Origin: Lactobacillales bacterium
Lineage (GTDB): Bacteria; Bacillota; Bacilli; Lactobacillales; Vagococcaceae
Reading direction: 5' to 3'
NCBI GenBank assembly: GCA_015655485.1
Contig: JAATEZ010000237.1
Location: 1 to 14,411, forward strand
DNA length: 14,411 bases
In this document: piece after piece, positions 1-6,357 of the stretch
Layout of the letters: each line of letters begins with the position of its first letter
Numbering within the stretch: position 1 is the first letter of the stretch
Position numbers and translations under genes: made by a program
The notes under the pieces: model-generated
Seen by the model: only the letters and a program-made list of their open reading frames with translations
The model's database searches: none
Told to the model about the DNA's origin: nothing

Positions 1-516
1 ATGATCGCGCAGATCCGGATCTAAAGCGCTGGTCGGCTCATCATAACATAAAACTTTCGGCTTCATGATCAACGCCCTCGCAATAGCTACTCTTTGTTTT
101 TGACCTCCTGATAACTCGAAAGGATACTGTGACCCTTTGTCTTCAAGATCTAAATTACGCAAAATATCTCTTGCTTCTTTTTCTGCGGTTTCTTTATTTT
201 CTTTAGCCACTAAGGTTGGAGCTAAAGTCAAATTTTCCATGACTGACAGATGCGAAAATAAATTGAAATCCTGAAAAACTACGCCTATCTGAGCATTGAT
301 CAATTGATGCTGAGTTGGATCAACTTTTTCACCATCGATCCAAACTTCTCCGGCATCCATTTCCTCTAACCCGCTGATACAACGCAGCAAAGTTGTTTTT
401 CCCCCGCCAGAAGGACCTACGATCGATAAGATTTCACCATCATGAAGGGACAAATTAAAATCTTTCAAGATTTGTTTCTCTTTAAATGCTTTCGCTAAAT
501 GTTTGACCTCAAACAT
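1..516 (-). CDS. Polar amino acid ABC transporter ATP-binding protein (partial, C-terminus outside window)
   Basis: This is the cytoplasmic ATPase of a polar amino acid importer (GlnQ/HisP family). The 172 visible codons begin at ATG 516, six bases after a strong AGGAGGG site, and run off the left edge in frame. Walker A GPSGGGKTT lies at residues 34-42, the Q-loop is in VFQDFNLF, the signature LSGGQKQRVAIARAL is intact, and Walker B (VLCYDEPTSALDPD) sits at the edge. The H-loop and C-terminus, roughly 70 residues, are missing only because the window ends. The gene follows the permease gene by 14 bases and is surely cotranscribed with it. Family and role are very likely. The substrate (glutamine, cystine, arginine or other) cannot be told from the ATPase, and no substrate-binding protein gene is seen upstream, so one may lie beyond the left edge. 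Confidence 0.93.
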   Translation of the reverse strand, partial: MFEVKHLAKAFKEKQILKDFNLSLHDGEILSIVGPSGGGKTTLLRCISGLEEMDAGEVWIDGEKVDPTQHQLINAQIGVVFQDFNLFSHLSVMENLTLAPTLVAKENKETAEKEARDILRNLDLEDKGSQYPFELSGGQKQRVAIARALIMKPKVLCYDEPTSALDPDLRDH

Positions 517-530
517 TGATCGTCCCTCCT

Positions 531-1175
531 TTATTTGTAATAGTTAAATTTTTTCTCGGTCAGTTTCAGAAAAATAGTGACGACACCGGTCAATAGAAGA
601 TAAATAACCGCCACAACCACTAATGGCACTATACTTACTTCTCGCTGCATCGCGATCCTTCCTGCCTTCATGACTTCGCTCAAACCCAATGCGTAAACTA
701 AAGAGGTATCTTTGACTAAAGTAATGATTTCATTTCCTATAGATGGCAAAACAACTTTTACCACCTGAGGGATCACAATTTTGCGAGCCGTCTGAAATCT
801 GGTCAAGCCCAAAACCTGTGCGCCCTCATACTGGCCTTTTGAAATGGACTGGATGCCGCCGCGAAAAATTTCCGCATAGTAAGCTGTATAATTGATAACA
901 AAAGCCAATAAGGCTGCACTAAAACGATCAAACACAATATCAGAATATAAGGGCAAGCCGTAAAAAATAAAAATCATTTGAAGCAATAATGGAGTTCCTC
1001 TAATGATCCAAATATAGGCACCAATAGCCGCTCTTAACGGTTTCCATTTAGTAGCAGAACCCAGCCCAACGATCAAACCCAGCGGTAAGCTAAGAATAAG
1101 TGTCAAAAAAAATAAGGCTAATGTCGTTTTCGTTCCTTCCAATAATGAAGGAAGAATCTTCATAACTAGATCCAT
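531..1175 (-). CDS. Polar amino acid ABC transporter permease (HisM/GlnP family)
   Basis: This is an inner membrane permease of 214 residues, the normal length for the HisMQ/GlnP family. It starts with a hydrophobic segment at about 17-38, followed by RGTPLLLQ at 59-66, AEIFRGGI at 101-108, and the cytoplasmic EAA-type loop near 117-137 (EGAQVLGLTRFQTARKIVIPQ region) that docks on the ATPase. A last membrane helix lies near 185-205. The chosen start at 1175 has an AGAGGA site about 8 bases upstream; an internal Met5 is possible but less well placed. It is the first gene of a minus-strand operon with the ATPase at 1-516. Substrate is not determined. The protein has no fused binding domain, unlike the divergent transporter at 2021, so it must use a separate binding protein not visible here. 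Confidence 0.92.
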   Translation of the reverse strand: MDLVMKILPSLLEGTKTTLALFFLTLILSLPLGLIVGLGSATKWKPLRAAIGAYIWIIRGTPLLLQMIFIFYGLPLYSDIVFDRFSAALLAFVINYTAYYAEIFRGGIQSISKGQYEGAQVLGLTRFQTARKIVIPQVVKVVLPSIGNEIITLVKDTSLVYALGLSEVMKAGRIAMQREVSIVPLVVVAVIYLLLTGVVTIFLKLTEKKFNYYK

Positions 1176-1290
1176 TTTTTCTATCCTCTCTTTTTTTATT
1201 AATGGAGCTCTATTTCATTTTTTTAAGCGCTCAAACAGAATACTGAATGATCCGCTGATCAAATAGGACAAAAATTCAAAATTCTTCTCT

Positions 1291-1296
1291 ATTATA
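1291..1296 (-). promoter_or_regulatory. Candidate -10 box for the 531-1175 operon
   Basis: A perfect TATAAT reads on the minus strand at 1296-1291, giving a predicted start near 1284 and a leader of about 110 bases before the permease ATG. No convincing -35 hexamer lies 17 bases upstream (TGTCGC is the best), so the call rests on the -10 box and its position alone. Confidence 0.4.
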
Positions 1297-1591
1297 CATG
1301 ATTTTTTTGCTAAGCGACACATCCTTTTTTACAGCGACCTTATCCTTTTATCCAAGCCTAACCGCTACATCCTATAAAAAGAAAGCCTGAATACGCTTGC
1401 CAAACTTAAAAAAATAAAATCAGTGAGGATCTGCCCCATGATTTTTTTACACTAATTTGTTAAAAAGTTTCGCCTCATAAAGCTGCCTTCAAAAAATTTG
1501 ATGAAGCTTTTTATCGCAAAATCTCAGAACCGGTAAAATAATAGACTTCTCCAACAGTCAAGAAAAATAACGAGGGTCATTCAAAAAAACA
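1297..1591. other. Intergenic region without a recognised gene
   Basis: This AT-rich stretch between two divergent amino acid transporter operons has no ORF with a plausible start and ribosome binding site in either direction. The only structure seen is a weak hairpin around 1480-1512 (AAAG, bulge, CTTC paired with GAAGCTTT) followed by a short T-run on the plus strand. It could be a minor terminator but has no obvious gene to serve. I see nothing else in it. Confidence 0.4.
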
Positions 1592-1620
1592 TTGACAAGC
1601 AGCTGATATTCCCCTACACT
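1592..1620 (+). promoter_or_regulatory. Promoter of the lysine-riboswitch operon
   Basis: A perfect -35 TTGACA at 1592-1597 is followed after exactly 17 bases by TACACT at 1615-1620 (four of six matches to TATAAT). The predicted start is near 1627, just ahead of the riboswitch aptamer, which fits a sigma-A promoter for this leader. A perfect 7-1-7 dyad (CTACACT C AGTGTAG, 1614-1628) covers the -10 box and start point. Confidence 0.75.
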
Positions 1621-1647
1621 CAGTGTAGTTAAATAAATAGGATGAAG

Positions 1648-1825
1648 CCTCGTTCACGAGGTTAGAGGTCGCGGTCGATCATTAACGTTTGCAGAGTTTG
1701 AGAAAGCTGTGAAGCAGACACTAGGGATCATCGCCGAAATGAAGGATAACTCAAAATCCTTTATTGGGCTAAAAGTAAACAGCTTTTAGACTGTCTTAGT
1801 TTTTCAGCTAAGTTGCGCTATTTTC
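1648..1825 (+). promoter_or_regulatory. Lysine riboswitch (L box) aptamer
   Basis: The conserved pieces of the lysine aptamer occur in order. The 5' core AGAGGTCGCG is at 1664-1673, and the P2 arm has gatc/gatc (1677-1680/1726-1729) and GTTTGC/GCAGAC (1687-1692/1714-1719). TCGCCGAA is at 1731-1738. The P3 hairpin is 1739-1747 with 1756-1764, and P4 (CTAAAAG/CTTTTAG) is 1769-1775 with 1783-1789. ACTGTC is at 1790-1795, P5 (CTTAG/CTAAG) is 1795-1799 with 1808-1812, and the closing GCGCTA of P1 is at 1815-1820. This is the B. subtilis lysC-type layout. Lysine binding would close P1 and allow the terminator at 1854 to form, shutting off the transporter. A small extra hairpin, CCTCG/CGAGG, sits at 1648-1661. 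Boundaries are approximate. Confidence 0.9.
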
Positions 1826-1853
1826 CGTATGTTGGATGTTTCGATATATGTCT

Positions 1854-1887
1854 GCGACCTCTTTTGGGAGGTCGCTTTTTCTTTTTT
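1854..1887 (+). terminator. Riboswitch-controlled intrinsic terminator
   Basis: GCGACCTC (1854-1861) pairs perfectly with GAGGTCGC (1868-1875) around a six-base loop, followed by a T-tract to 1887. It lies between the aptamer and the coding region, as expected for an attenuator. Its 5' arm is also complementary to the aptamer core at 1664-1674, a possible antiterminator. Confidence 0.88.
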
Positions 1888-1928
1888 ATTGGAATAGAAA
1901 GAAAACAGAAAAATTATTGTTCCGTCAT

Positions 1929-1962
1929 CTTATTCAAACAAACTTTTTTTACTTTGAATAAG
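1929..1962 (+). other. Leader hairpin between attenuator and coding region
   Basis: CTTATTCAAA (1929-1938) and TTTGAATAAG (1953-1962) form a perfect 10-bp stem with a 14-base loop. No T-tract follows, so it is not an intrinsic terminator. It lies in the mRNA leader about 45 bases before the ribosome binding site of the next gene. Function unknown. Confidence 0.5.
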
Positions 1963-2020
1963 GCAAGGTCAGCAAAATTATCCCGTTCACTTAAAAAAGT
2001 TATCACGAGGAGAAAATGAA

Positions 2021-3604
2021 ATGGAAAAAAAAATCATTAAAAATCTGTTTATAGCTCTTTTACTTGCATTCTGTTTTACTCTTTTTGCCCCTCAAAGGAC
2101 TGATGCCGCAGAAAAACAAATTTTCCGGGTAGGGATGGAGGCCGGCTACGCTCCTTTTAACTGGACCCAATCTGATGATTCTAATGGAGCCGTCCCTATC
2201 GAGGGTTCTCAAGATTATGCCGGTGGTTATGATGTTGAGATCGCTAAAATCATTGCTAAAAAATTGGGCCGCGAATTAGTGATTGTAAAAACCGAGTGGG
2301 ATGGTTTGCCTCCAGCACTTACATCCGGCAAAATCGATGCGATCATCGCAGGGATGTCACCTACTGCAGAACGAAAAAAAACAATTGATTTTACAGACAT
2401 TTATTACACATCCAATCTGGTTATGATCGTAAAAAAAGACGGTGCTTATCAGAAAGCTTCCTCTTTAGCTGACTTTTCCGGCGCCAAGATCACCGCTCAA
2501 TTAAATACTTTTCACTATTCAGTGATCGACCAGATCTCCGGAGTCAAAAAACAAACGGCCATGGAAAGTTTCCCTGCGATGCGGGTGGCCCTTGAGTCTG
2601 GAGTGATCGACGGTTATGTAACAGAACGTCCTGAAGGTCTCACAGCTCAAAAAGTCAATCCTAATTTCAAAATGATCGAATTCAAAAACGGAGCCGGCTT
2701 TCAAACGTCCAGTGAAGACACGGCTATAGCCATTGGTCTGCGTAAAGATGAGCCTTTAAAAGATGAGATCAATACGATTTTAGCCACAATTTCAGAAACG
2801 AAACGTAAAAATTTGATGACCGCCGCGATCGATGCTCAGCCTGAATCTGATAAAAAAGAAATTTGGGTCCTTAAAATCCTTAAAGAAAACTGGCCGGCCT
2901 TTTTACGCGGAGCGGGAGTTACTCTGTTTATTTCGCTGATTGGTACAGTCGTTGGTACATTCATCGGCTTCCTTATCGGGATCATTCGTACGATTCCTAT
3001 ACCTGGAACAAAATTGAAGCGGGGCCTTTTGAAAGTTTGCAATGGCTTCTTCAATATTTATATTGAAGTTTTCCGCGGAACTCCAATGATCGTGCAGGCC
3101 ATGGTCATCTACTATGGTGCTGCCCAAGCATTTGGACTGGACATCAATCGAATGTTCGCTGCCGTTCTGATCGTTTCGATCAATACCGGCGCATACATGT
3201 CGGAAATCGTCCGCGGAGGGATTTATGCCGTTGATAAAGGACAATTTGAAGCGGCTCACGCGATTGGAATGAATCATTTTCAAACGATGCGTAATATCGT
3301 TGTTCCGCAAGTCTTCCGAAATATTTTACCTGCTACCGGCAACGAATTTGTGATCAATATCAAAGACACTTCTGTACTAAATGTCATTGCCGTATCCGAA
3401 CTATTCTTTCAAGGAAAAACAGTGGCCGGAAGTAATTTCCGCTTTTTCGAAACTTTCTTCATTATCTCTATCATATATCTGGTCATGACCTTCACAGTGA
3501 CACGCATTCTGCGTTATGTCGAACGGAAATTTGATGGTCCGGATTCTTATAGCTTTGCCAATCAAAATCAAGTGATCGATCCTGTAAAAGCAAACAAAAA
3601 GTAA
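2021..3604 (+). CDS. Fused amino acid-binding / ABC permease protein, probably lysine uptake
   Basis: A 527-residue fusion of a family 3 substrate-binding domain to a GlnP-type permease. A signal segment spans about 1-30 (hydrophobic 8-22, then TDAAEK). The binding domain runs about 33-275, with GGYDVEIAKIIAKKLG at 68-83 and WDGLPPALTSGKIDAI from 93. R118 (SPTAERKK) and D197 (VIDGYVTE) are likely contacts for the amino acid carboxylate and amino group. The permease part (about 285-510) has RGTPMIVQ at 352-359, SEIVRGGI at 394-401 and an EAA-type loop at about 410-430. The start at 2021 has CGAGGAG eight bases upstream; the ATG at 2016 is out of frame. Its ATPase gene follows at 3618. Fused proteins of this kind are known in lactic acid bacteria (for example lactococcal GlnP). 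The lysine assignment comes from the upstream riboswitch, not from the protein; arginine or ornithine cannot be excluded. Confidence 0.93.
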   Translation: MEKKIIKNLFIALLLAFCFTLFAPQRTDAAEKQIFRVGMEAGYAPFNWTQSDDSNGAVPIEGSQDYAGGYDVEIAKIIAKKLGRELVIVKTEWDGLPPALTSGKIDAIIAGMSPTAERKKTIDFTDIYYTSNLVMIVKKDGAYQKASSLADFSGAKITAQLNTFHYSVIDQISGVKKQTAMESFPAMRVALESGVIDGYVTERPEGLTAQKVNPNFKMIEFKNGAGFQTSSEDTAIAIGLRKDEPLKDEINTILATISETKRKNLMTAAIDAQPESDKKEIWVLKILKENWPAFLRGAGVTLFISLIGTVVGTFIGFLIGIIRTIPIPGTKLKRGLLKVCNGFFNIYIEVFRGTPMIVQAMVIYYGAAQAFGLDINRMFAAVLIVSINTGAYMSEIVRGGIYAVDKGQFEAAHAIGMNHFQTMRNIVVPQVFRNILPATGNEFVINIKDTSVLNVIAVSELFFQGKTVAGSNFRFFETFFIISIIYLVMTFTVTRILRYVERKFDGPDSYSFANQNQVIDPVKANKK

Positions 3605-3617
3605 AGGAGGCAGAAAC

Positions 3618-4358
3618 ATGACCATTATCCAAGTGGAACATTTAAGTAAATTTTATGGACAAAATGAAGTACTCAAAGACATCAACTTTACAATTGAAAA
3701 AGGCGAAGTAGTTAGTATCATCGGCTCCTCAGGTTCAGGAAAATCAACCTTATTAAGATGCCTTAATTTACTTGAAAAACCTACCGGCGGCAACATTATT
3801 TACAAAAATGAAAATGTTTTGCAGGAAGACTATAACGAATCCAAGTATCGAACTCATCTAGGTATGGTTTTTCAACAATTTAATCTTTTTAGCAATTTAA
3901 ATGTGTTAAATAACTGTGTTGTCGGTCAAATAAAAGTTTTAGGCCGCTCTCAGGAAGAAGCTACTAAAAAAGCCCTGCAATATCTAAAAGAAGTCGGGAT
4001 GGATCGCTTCATTGAAGCCAAACCAGCTCAACTTTCAGGTGGACAACAGCAACGAGTGGCTATTGCCCGGGCACTATCGATGGATCCTGACATGCTGCTC
4101 TTCGATGAACCGACCTCTGCTTTAGATCCAGAAATGGTTGGAGAAGTTCTGGAAATCATCAAAAAATTGGTTGTTTCCGGTCTGACCATGATTGTCGTGA
4201 CTCACGAAATGGCCTTTGCGCGCGATGTGTCTTCTCGAGTCATCTTTATGGACAAAGGTGTCATCGCTGAAGAGGGGACGCCGGACCAAATTTTCAACCA
4301 TCCTCATGAAGATAGAACAAAAGAATTTTTACAAAGGATTCTCGTGAACACAAACTAA
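3618..4358 (+). CDS. Amino acid ABC transporter ATP-binding protein, probably lysine uptake
   Basis: This is a complete 246-residue ATPase of the GlnQ/HisP family, the usual length. Walker A GSSGSGKST is at 36-44, the Q-loop is at 86-87 (VFQQFNLF), the signature LSGGQQQRVAIARAL starts at 139, Walker B LLFDEP spans 160-165, and the H-loop His is at 196 (VVTHE). It begins 13 bases after the fused binding-protein/permease gene, with an AAAGGAGG site in the gap, so the two form one operon. It would drive import by the permease at 2021. Expression should be controlled by the upstream lysine riboswitch. Hairpins at 4357 and 4400 close the unit. Function as the ATPase partner is near certain; substrate rests on the riboswitch. 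Confidence 0.95.
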   Translation: MTIIQVEHLSKFYGQNEVLKDINFTIEKGEVVSIIGSSGSGKSTLLRCLNLLEKPTGGNIIYKNENVLQEDYNESKYRTHLGMVFQQFNLFSNLNVLNNCVVGQIKVLGRSQEEATKKALQYLKEVGMDRFIEAKPAQLSGGQQQRVAIARALSMDPDMLLFDEPTSALDPEMVGEVLEIIKKLVVSGLTMIVVTHEMAFARDVSSRVIFMDKGVIAEEGTPDQIFNHPHEDRTKEFLQRILVNTN

Positions 4359-4383
4359 AAAGAAACAATTTATGTTTCTTTTT
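4357..4383 (+). terminator. Hairpin just after the ATPase stop codon
   Basis: A-rich 4357-4366 (ending AGAAAC) pairs with 4374-4383 (GTTTCTTTTT) around a seven-base loop; the first two bases belong to the TAA stop. The T-run lies in the 3' arm, so this acts either as a modest terminator or as a 3' stabiliser ahead of the stronger one downstream. Confidence 0.55.
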
Positions 4384-4399
4384 GTGTCAGAAAACTTTA

Positions 4400-4456
4400 A
4401 AAAAATACATCAATAGACCCATTTTCTTTTGAGCCGGTCTATTGATGTATTTTTTT
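4400..4456. terminator. Strong bidirectional terminator between convergent operons
   Basis: A perfect 20-bp stem (4400-4419 with 4436-4455) has a 16-base loop and A/T runs at its ends, giving a T-tract in either reading direction. It sits between the plus-strand lysine transporter operon and the minus-strand sugar operon, serving both. Confidence 0.9.
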
Positions 4457-4525
4457 ATGGAATAAATCGTAGATTCTCTTTTTAACACACGCTAGTTCAT
4501 AACTTATAAAAATCAGAATTTAGTG

Positions 4526-5359
4526 TTACTTTACGGAACCAATCATGCCTTGAACAAATTGTTTTTGCATGACAAAAAATATAGCGGCCGTTGGCAAAGT
4601 GGCTATGACAATACCGCACATCATCATGCCATAATCGGGTGTATATGAAGCACCCATAGCAGATAAAATCAAAGGAACTGTCCTTTTTTCTGGTGATTGC
4701 AAAGCGACTAAGGGCCACAAATAATTGTTCCAGCTATTCATAAACGTGATGATTGCCGCGGCTGCATAAGTATTTTTTGCTGAAGGTAAATAAACTCTAA
4801 AAAAAATAGCTAGTTCGCCTAACCCATCCAACCGGGCGGCTTCGACTAATTCTTTTGGAAACGATTTGATATTTTGCCGAAAAAAGAAAATCAAGAAAGC
4901 CGTACATACACTGGGAACGATCACCACAAACATACTATTTATCCCAATAGATCGTAAGGGAGTTCCATTTAGTTGGCTGAACATCCTGTACAAGGGGATC
5001 ATCAAAGCAGCAAAGGGCACCATCATAGATAATAAAAGAAAATTAAAAATCCGATCTTTGGTCTTACTTTTGAAAATTTCAAAACCATAACCAGCCATTG
5101 AAGAAAGAATCAAAGCTAAGACCGTTGTTATTACTGCGATCACCGCTGAGTTGCGAAGAGCTCCGGTAAAATTCAACGAGTTATTAAATAAATTGGTAAA
5201 ATTTATAGTTAATTGATCCCCAATCATAAGTTTACCGGCAGTAATATCTATGGTTTTGTTGGTCATGCCTAAAACCATCCATACAAATGGAAAAATGGAT
5301 AGGATCGACATTACTATTAGTAAAAAATACTTTATAAATGATAAAACTTTCCCTTTCAT
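4526..5359 (-). CDS. Carbohydrate ABC transporter permease, MalG type
   Basis: This membrane permease has 277 residues, typical of the MalG/LacG family. Hydrophobic segments lie near 10-32, 70-92, 107-124, 140-160, about 195-215 and 240-262. The family EAA loop starts at residue 173 (EAARLDGLGELAIFFRVYLP), the site that contacts the ATPase. The protein ends with QFVQGMIGSVK, the usual MalG-like tail. The gene overlaps the stop codon of the MalF-type gene by one base (TAATG) and has a GGGAGGGG site upstream, indicating tight cotranscription and possibly translational coupling. It is last in the operon, before the bidirectional terminator. No ATPase gene is present, so a shared MsmK/MalK/UgpC-type ATPase elsewhere is inferred. 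Substrate unknown. Confidence 0.95.
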   Translation of the reverse strand: MKGKVLSFIKYFLLIVMSILSIFPFVWMVLGMTNKTIDITAGKLMIGDQLTINFTNLFNNSLNFTGALRNSAVIAVITTVLALILSSMAGYGFEIFKSKTKDRIFNFLLLSMMVPFAALMIPLYRMFSQLNGTPLRSIGINSMFVVIVPSVCTAFLIFFFRQNIKSFPKELVEAARLDGLGELAIFFRVYLPSAKNTYAAAAIITFMNSWNNYLWPLVALQSPEKRTVPLILSAMGASYTPDYGMMMCGIVIATLPTAAIFFVMQKQFVQGMIGSVK

Positions 5360-6234
5360 TATTTTTCCCCTCCCACTTTATTTTGAATAATGGTTAAAAT
5401 AATGATAGCTATAACGATTACAAATGAAACAGCGGCAGCGTACCCAAAATTCGGTGTGAATTTATAGCTCAAATTATAGATATACTGTGATAAAGTCAGA
5501 GTAGCATTGGCCGGTCCGCCAAGAGTAATATTTTGAACTTCATCAAATAATTGCAGCGTTCCAATCGTTGAAGTGATGGTTGTAAAAAGAATGATCGGCT
5601 TTAAATTAGGGATTGTTACTTTAAAAAATTGTTGTGTCGAGGAAGCTCCATCCATATCAGCGGCTTCATAAATGGAGGGATCGATATTTTGCATTCCTGA
5701 AATAAAAAATATCATATTATAGCCTACCCAACGCCAAGTAATAGAAATGATAATTAAAACTTTGGCCCAAATCGGGTGTGTCAGCCACTGAATCGGTGCA
5801 GAGATCAAGTTAAGATTTGATAATATTTGATTCACAAACCCATTTGCTGCAAATAAGCTTTTCATCACTAATGAATAGGAAACCAGCGAAGTGATGCACG
5901 GTAAAAACATGGCTGTTCTAAAAAAACCTTTAAATTTCATTTTTTTATCATTTAAAATTGCAGAGATTATCAGAGCTAAAAAAAGCATAATTGGCACTTG
6001 AATGATCAGATATAAAAAAGTATTAAAAAATGCTTTCCTAAACGTCGTATCCGTCAGCATACGCTGATAGTTGCCCAACCCATTGAAAGACATATTTATT
6101 GGTGTCCCTGACTGAAATGATGTGAAAAGCGCTTGGATCATTGGAATAAATACCAATAAAATAATCAGTAACACCGGTAAAATAATAAAACCAGTGCCAT
6201 TTTTTTTTGTACTAAATTTCCCCTTTTTTATCAT
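5359..6234 (-). CDS. Carbohydrate ABC transporter permease, MalF type
   Basis: A 291-residue permease of the MalF/LacF/UgpA family. A first helix at about 15-36 is followed by an extracellular stretch (GLGNYQRMLTD) and helices near 68-94, 105-128, 157-180, 210-230 and 262-284. The EAA loop is at about 190-208 (EAADMDGASSTQQFFKVTIP). The start at 6234 has GGAGGA eight bases upstream. It pairs with the MalG-type protein encoded immediately downstream to form the transmembrane pore, fed by the lipoprotein encoded upstream. A hairpin lies in the 123-base gap between the lipoprotein gene and this one and may lower permease expression relative to the binding protein. The sugar imported cannot be deduced. 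Confidence 0.95.
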   Translation of the reverse strand: MIKKGKFSTKKNGTGFIILPVLLIILLVFIPMIQALFTSFQSGTPINMSFNGLGNYQRMLTDTTFRKAFFNTFLYLIIQVPIMLFLALIISAILNDKKMKFKGFFRTAMFLPCITSLVSYSLVMKSLFAANGFVNQILSNLNLISAPIQWLTHPIWAKVLIIISITWRWVGYNMIFFISGMQNIDPSIYEAADMDGASSTQQFFKVTIPNLKPIILFTTITSTIGTLQLFDEVQNITLGGPANATLTLSQYIYNLSYKFTPNFGYAAAVSFVIVIAIIILTIIQNKVGGEK

Positions 6235-6284
6235 GCAGATTCCTCCTATAAATGAGATTGATCCTGTATTTTTTACGAAAGAAA

Positions 6285-6326
6285 GAATGGTAAAGAAAAC
6301 TTAACCAGTGATCTCCTTTACCATTC
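6285..6326 (-). other. Intra-operon hairpin between binding-protein and permease genes
   Basis: GAATGGTAAAG (6285-6295) and CTTTACCATTC (6316-6326) form a perfect 11-bp stem with a 20-base loop. Read on the minus strand it is followed only by a broken T-run (TTTCTTTCG), so it is a weak terminator or an mRNA 3'-end stabiliser, as is common after abundant ABC binding-protein genes. Confidence 0.6.
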
Positions 6327-6357
6327 CAAATTTACGTTTTATTGATCAACTGTTCTC

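Noticed and set aside
1222..1235. cre-like sequence TTTAAGCGCTCAAA in the leader of the left amino acid operon
   Set aside because: It misses the highly conserved G at position 2 and C at position 13 of the cre consensus, so it is likely chance around an AGCGCT palindrome.
1297..1591. Possible T-box or other tRNA-sensing leader between the divergent operons
   Set aside because: I looked for an AGGGTGGNACCGCG-type T-box sequence and a specifier hairpin and found neither.
1813..2019. A 68-codon open frame on the plus strand
   Set aside because: It begins inside the last part of the lysine riboswitch and runs through its terminator; it has no ribosome site, starts on TTG and encodes a low-complexity sequence. 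The RNA elements explain this stretch.
2519..3310. Several minus-strand open frames inside the fused binding-protein/permease gene
   Set aside because: They are antisense shadows of a well supported gene with no ribosome sites and no family-like sequence.
4497..4718. Minus-strand 73-codon frame overlapping the MalG-type gene
   Set aside because: It overlaps the conserved end of the permease gene in another frame and has no recognisable product.
6122..6140. AAAAGCGCTT sequence resembling half of a cre site
   Set aside because: It lies inside the MalF-type coding region and the spacing of the flanking bases does not fit the 14-base cre consensus.
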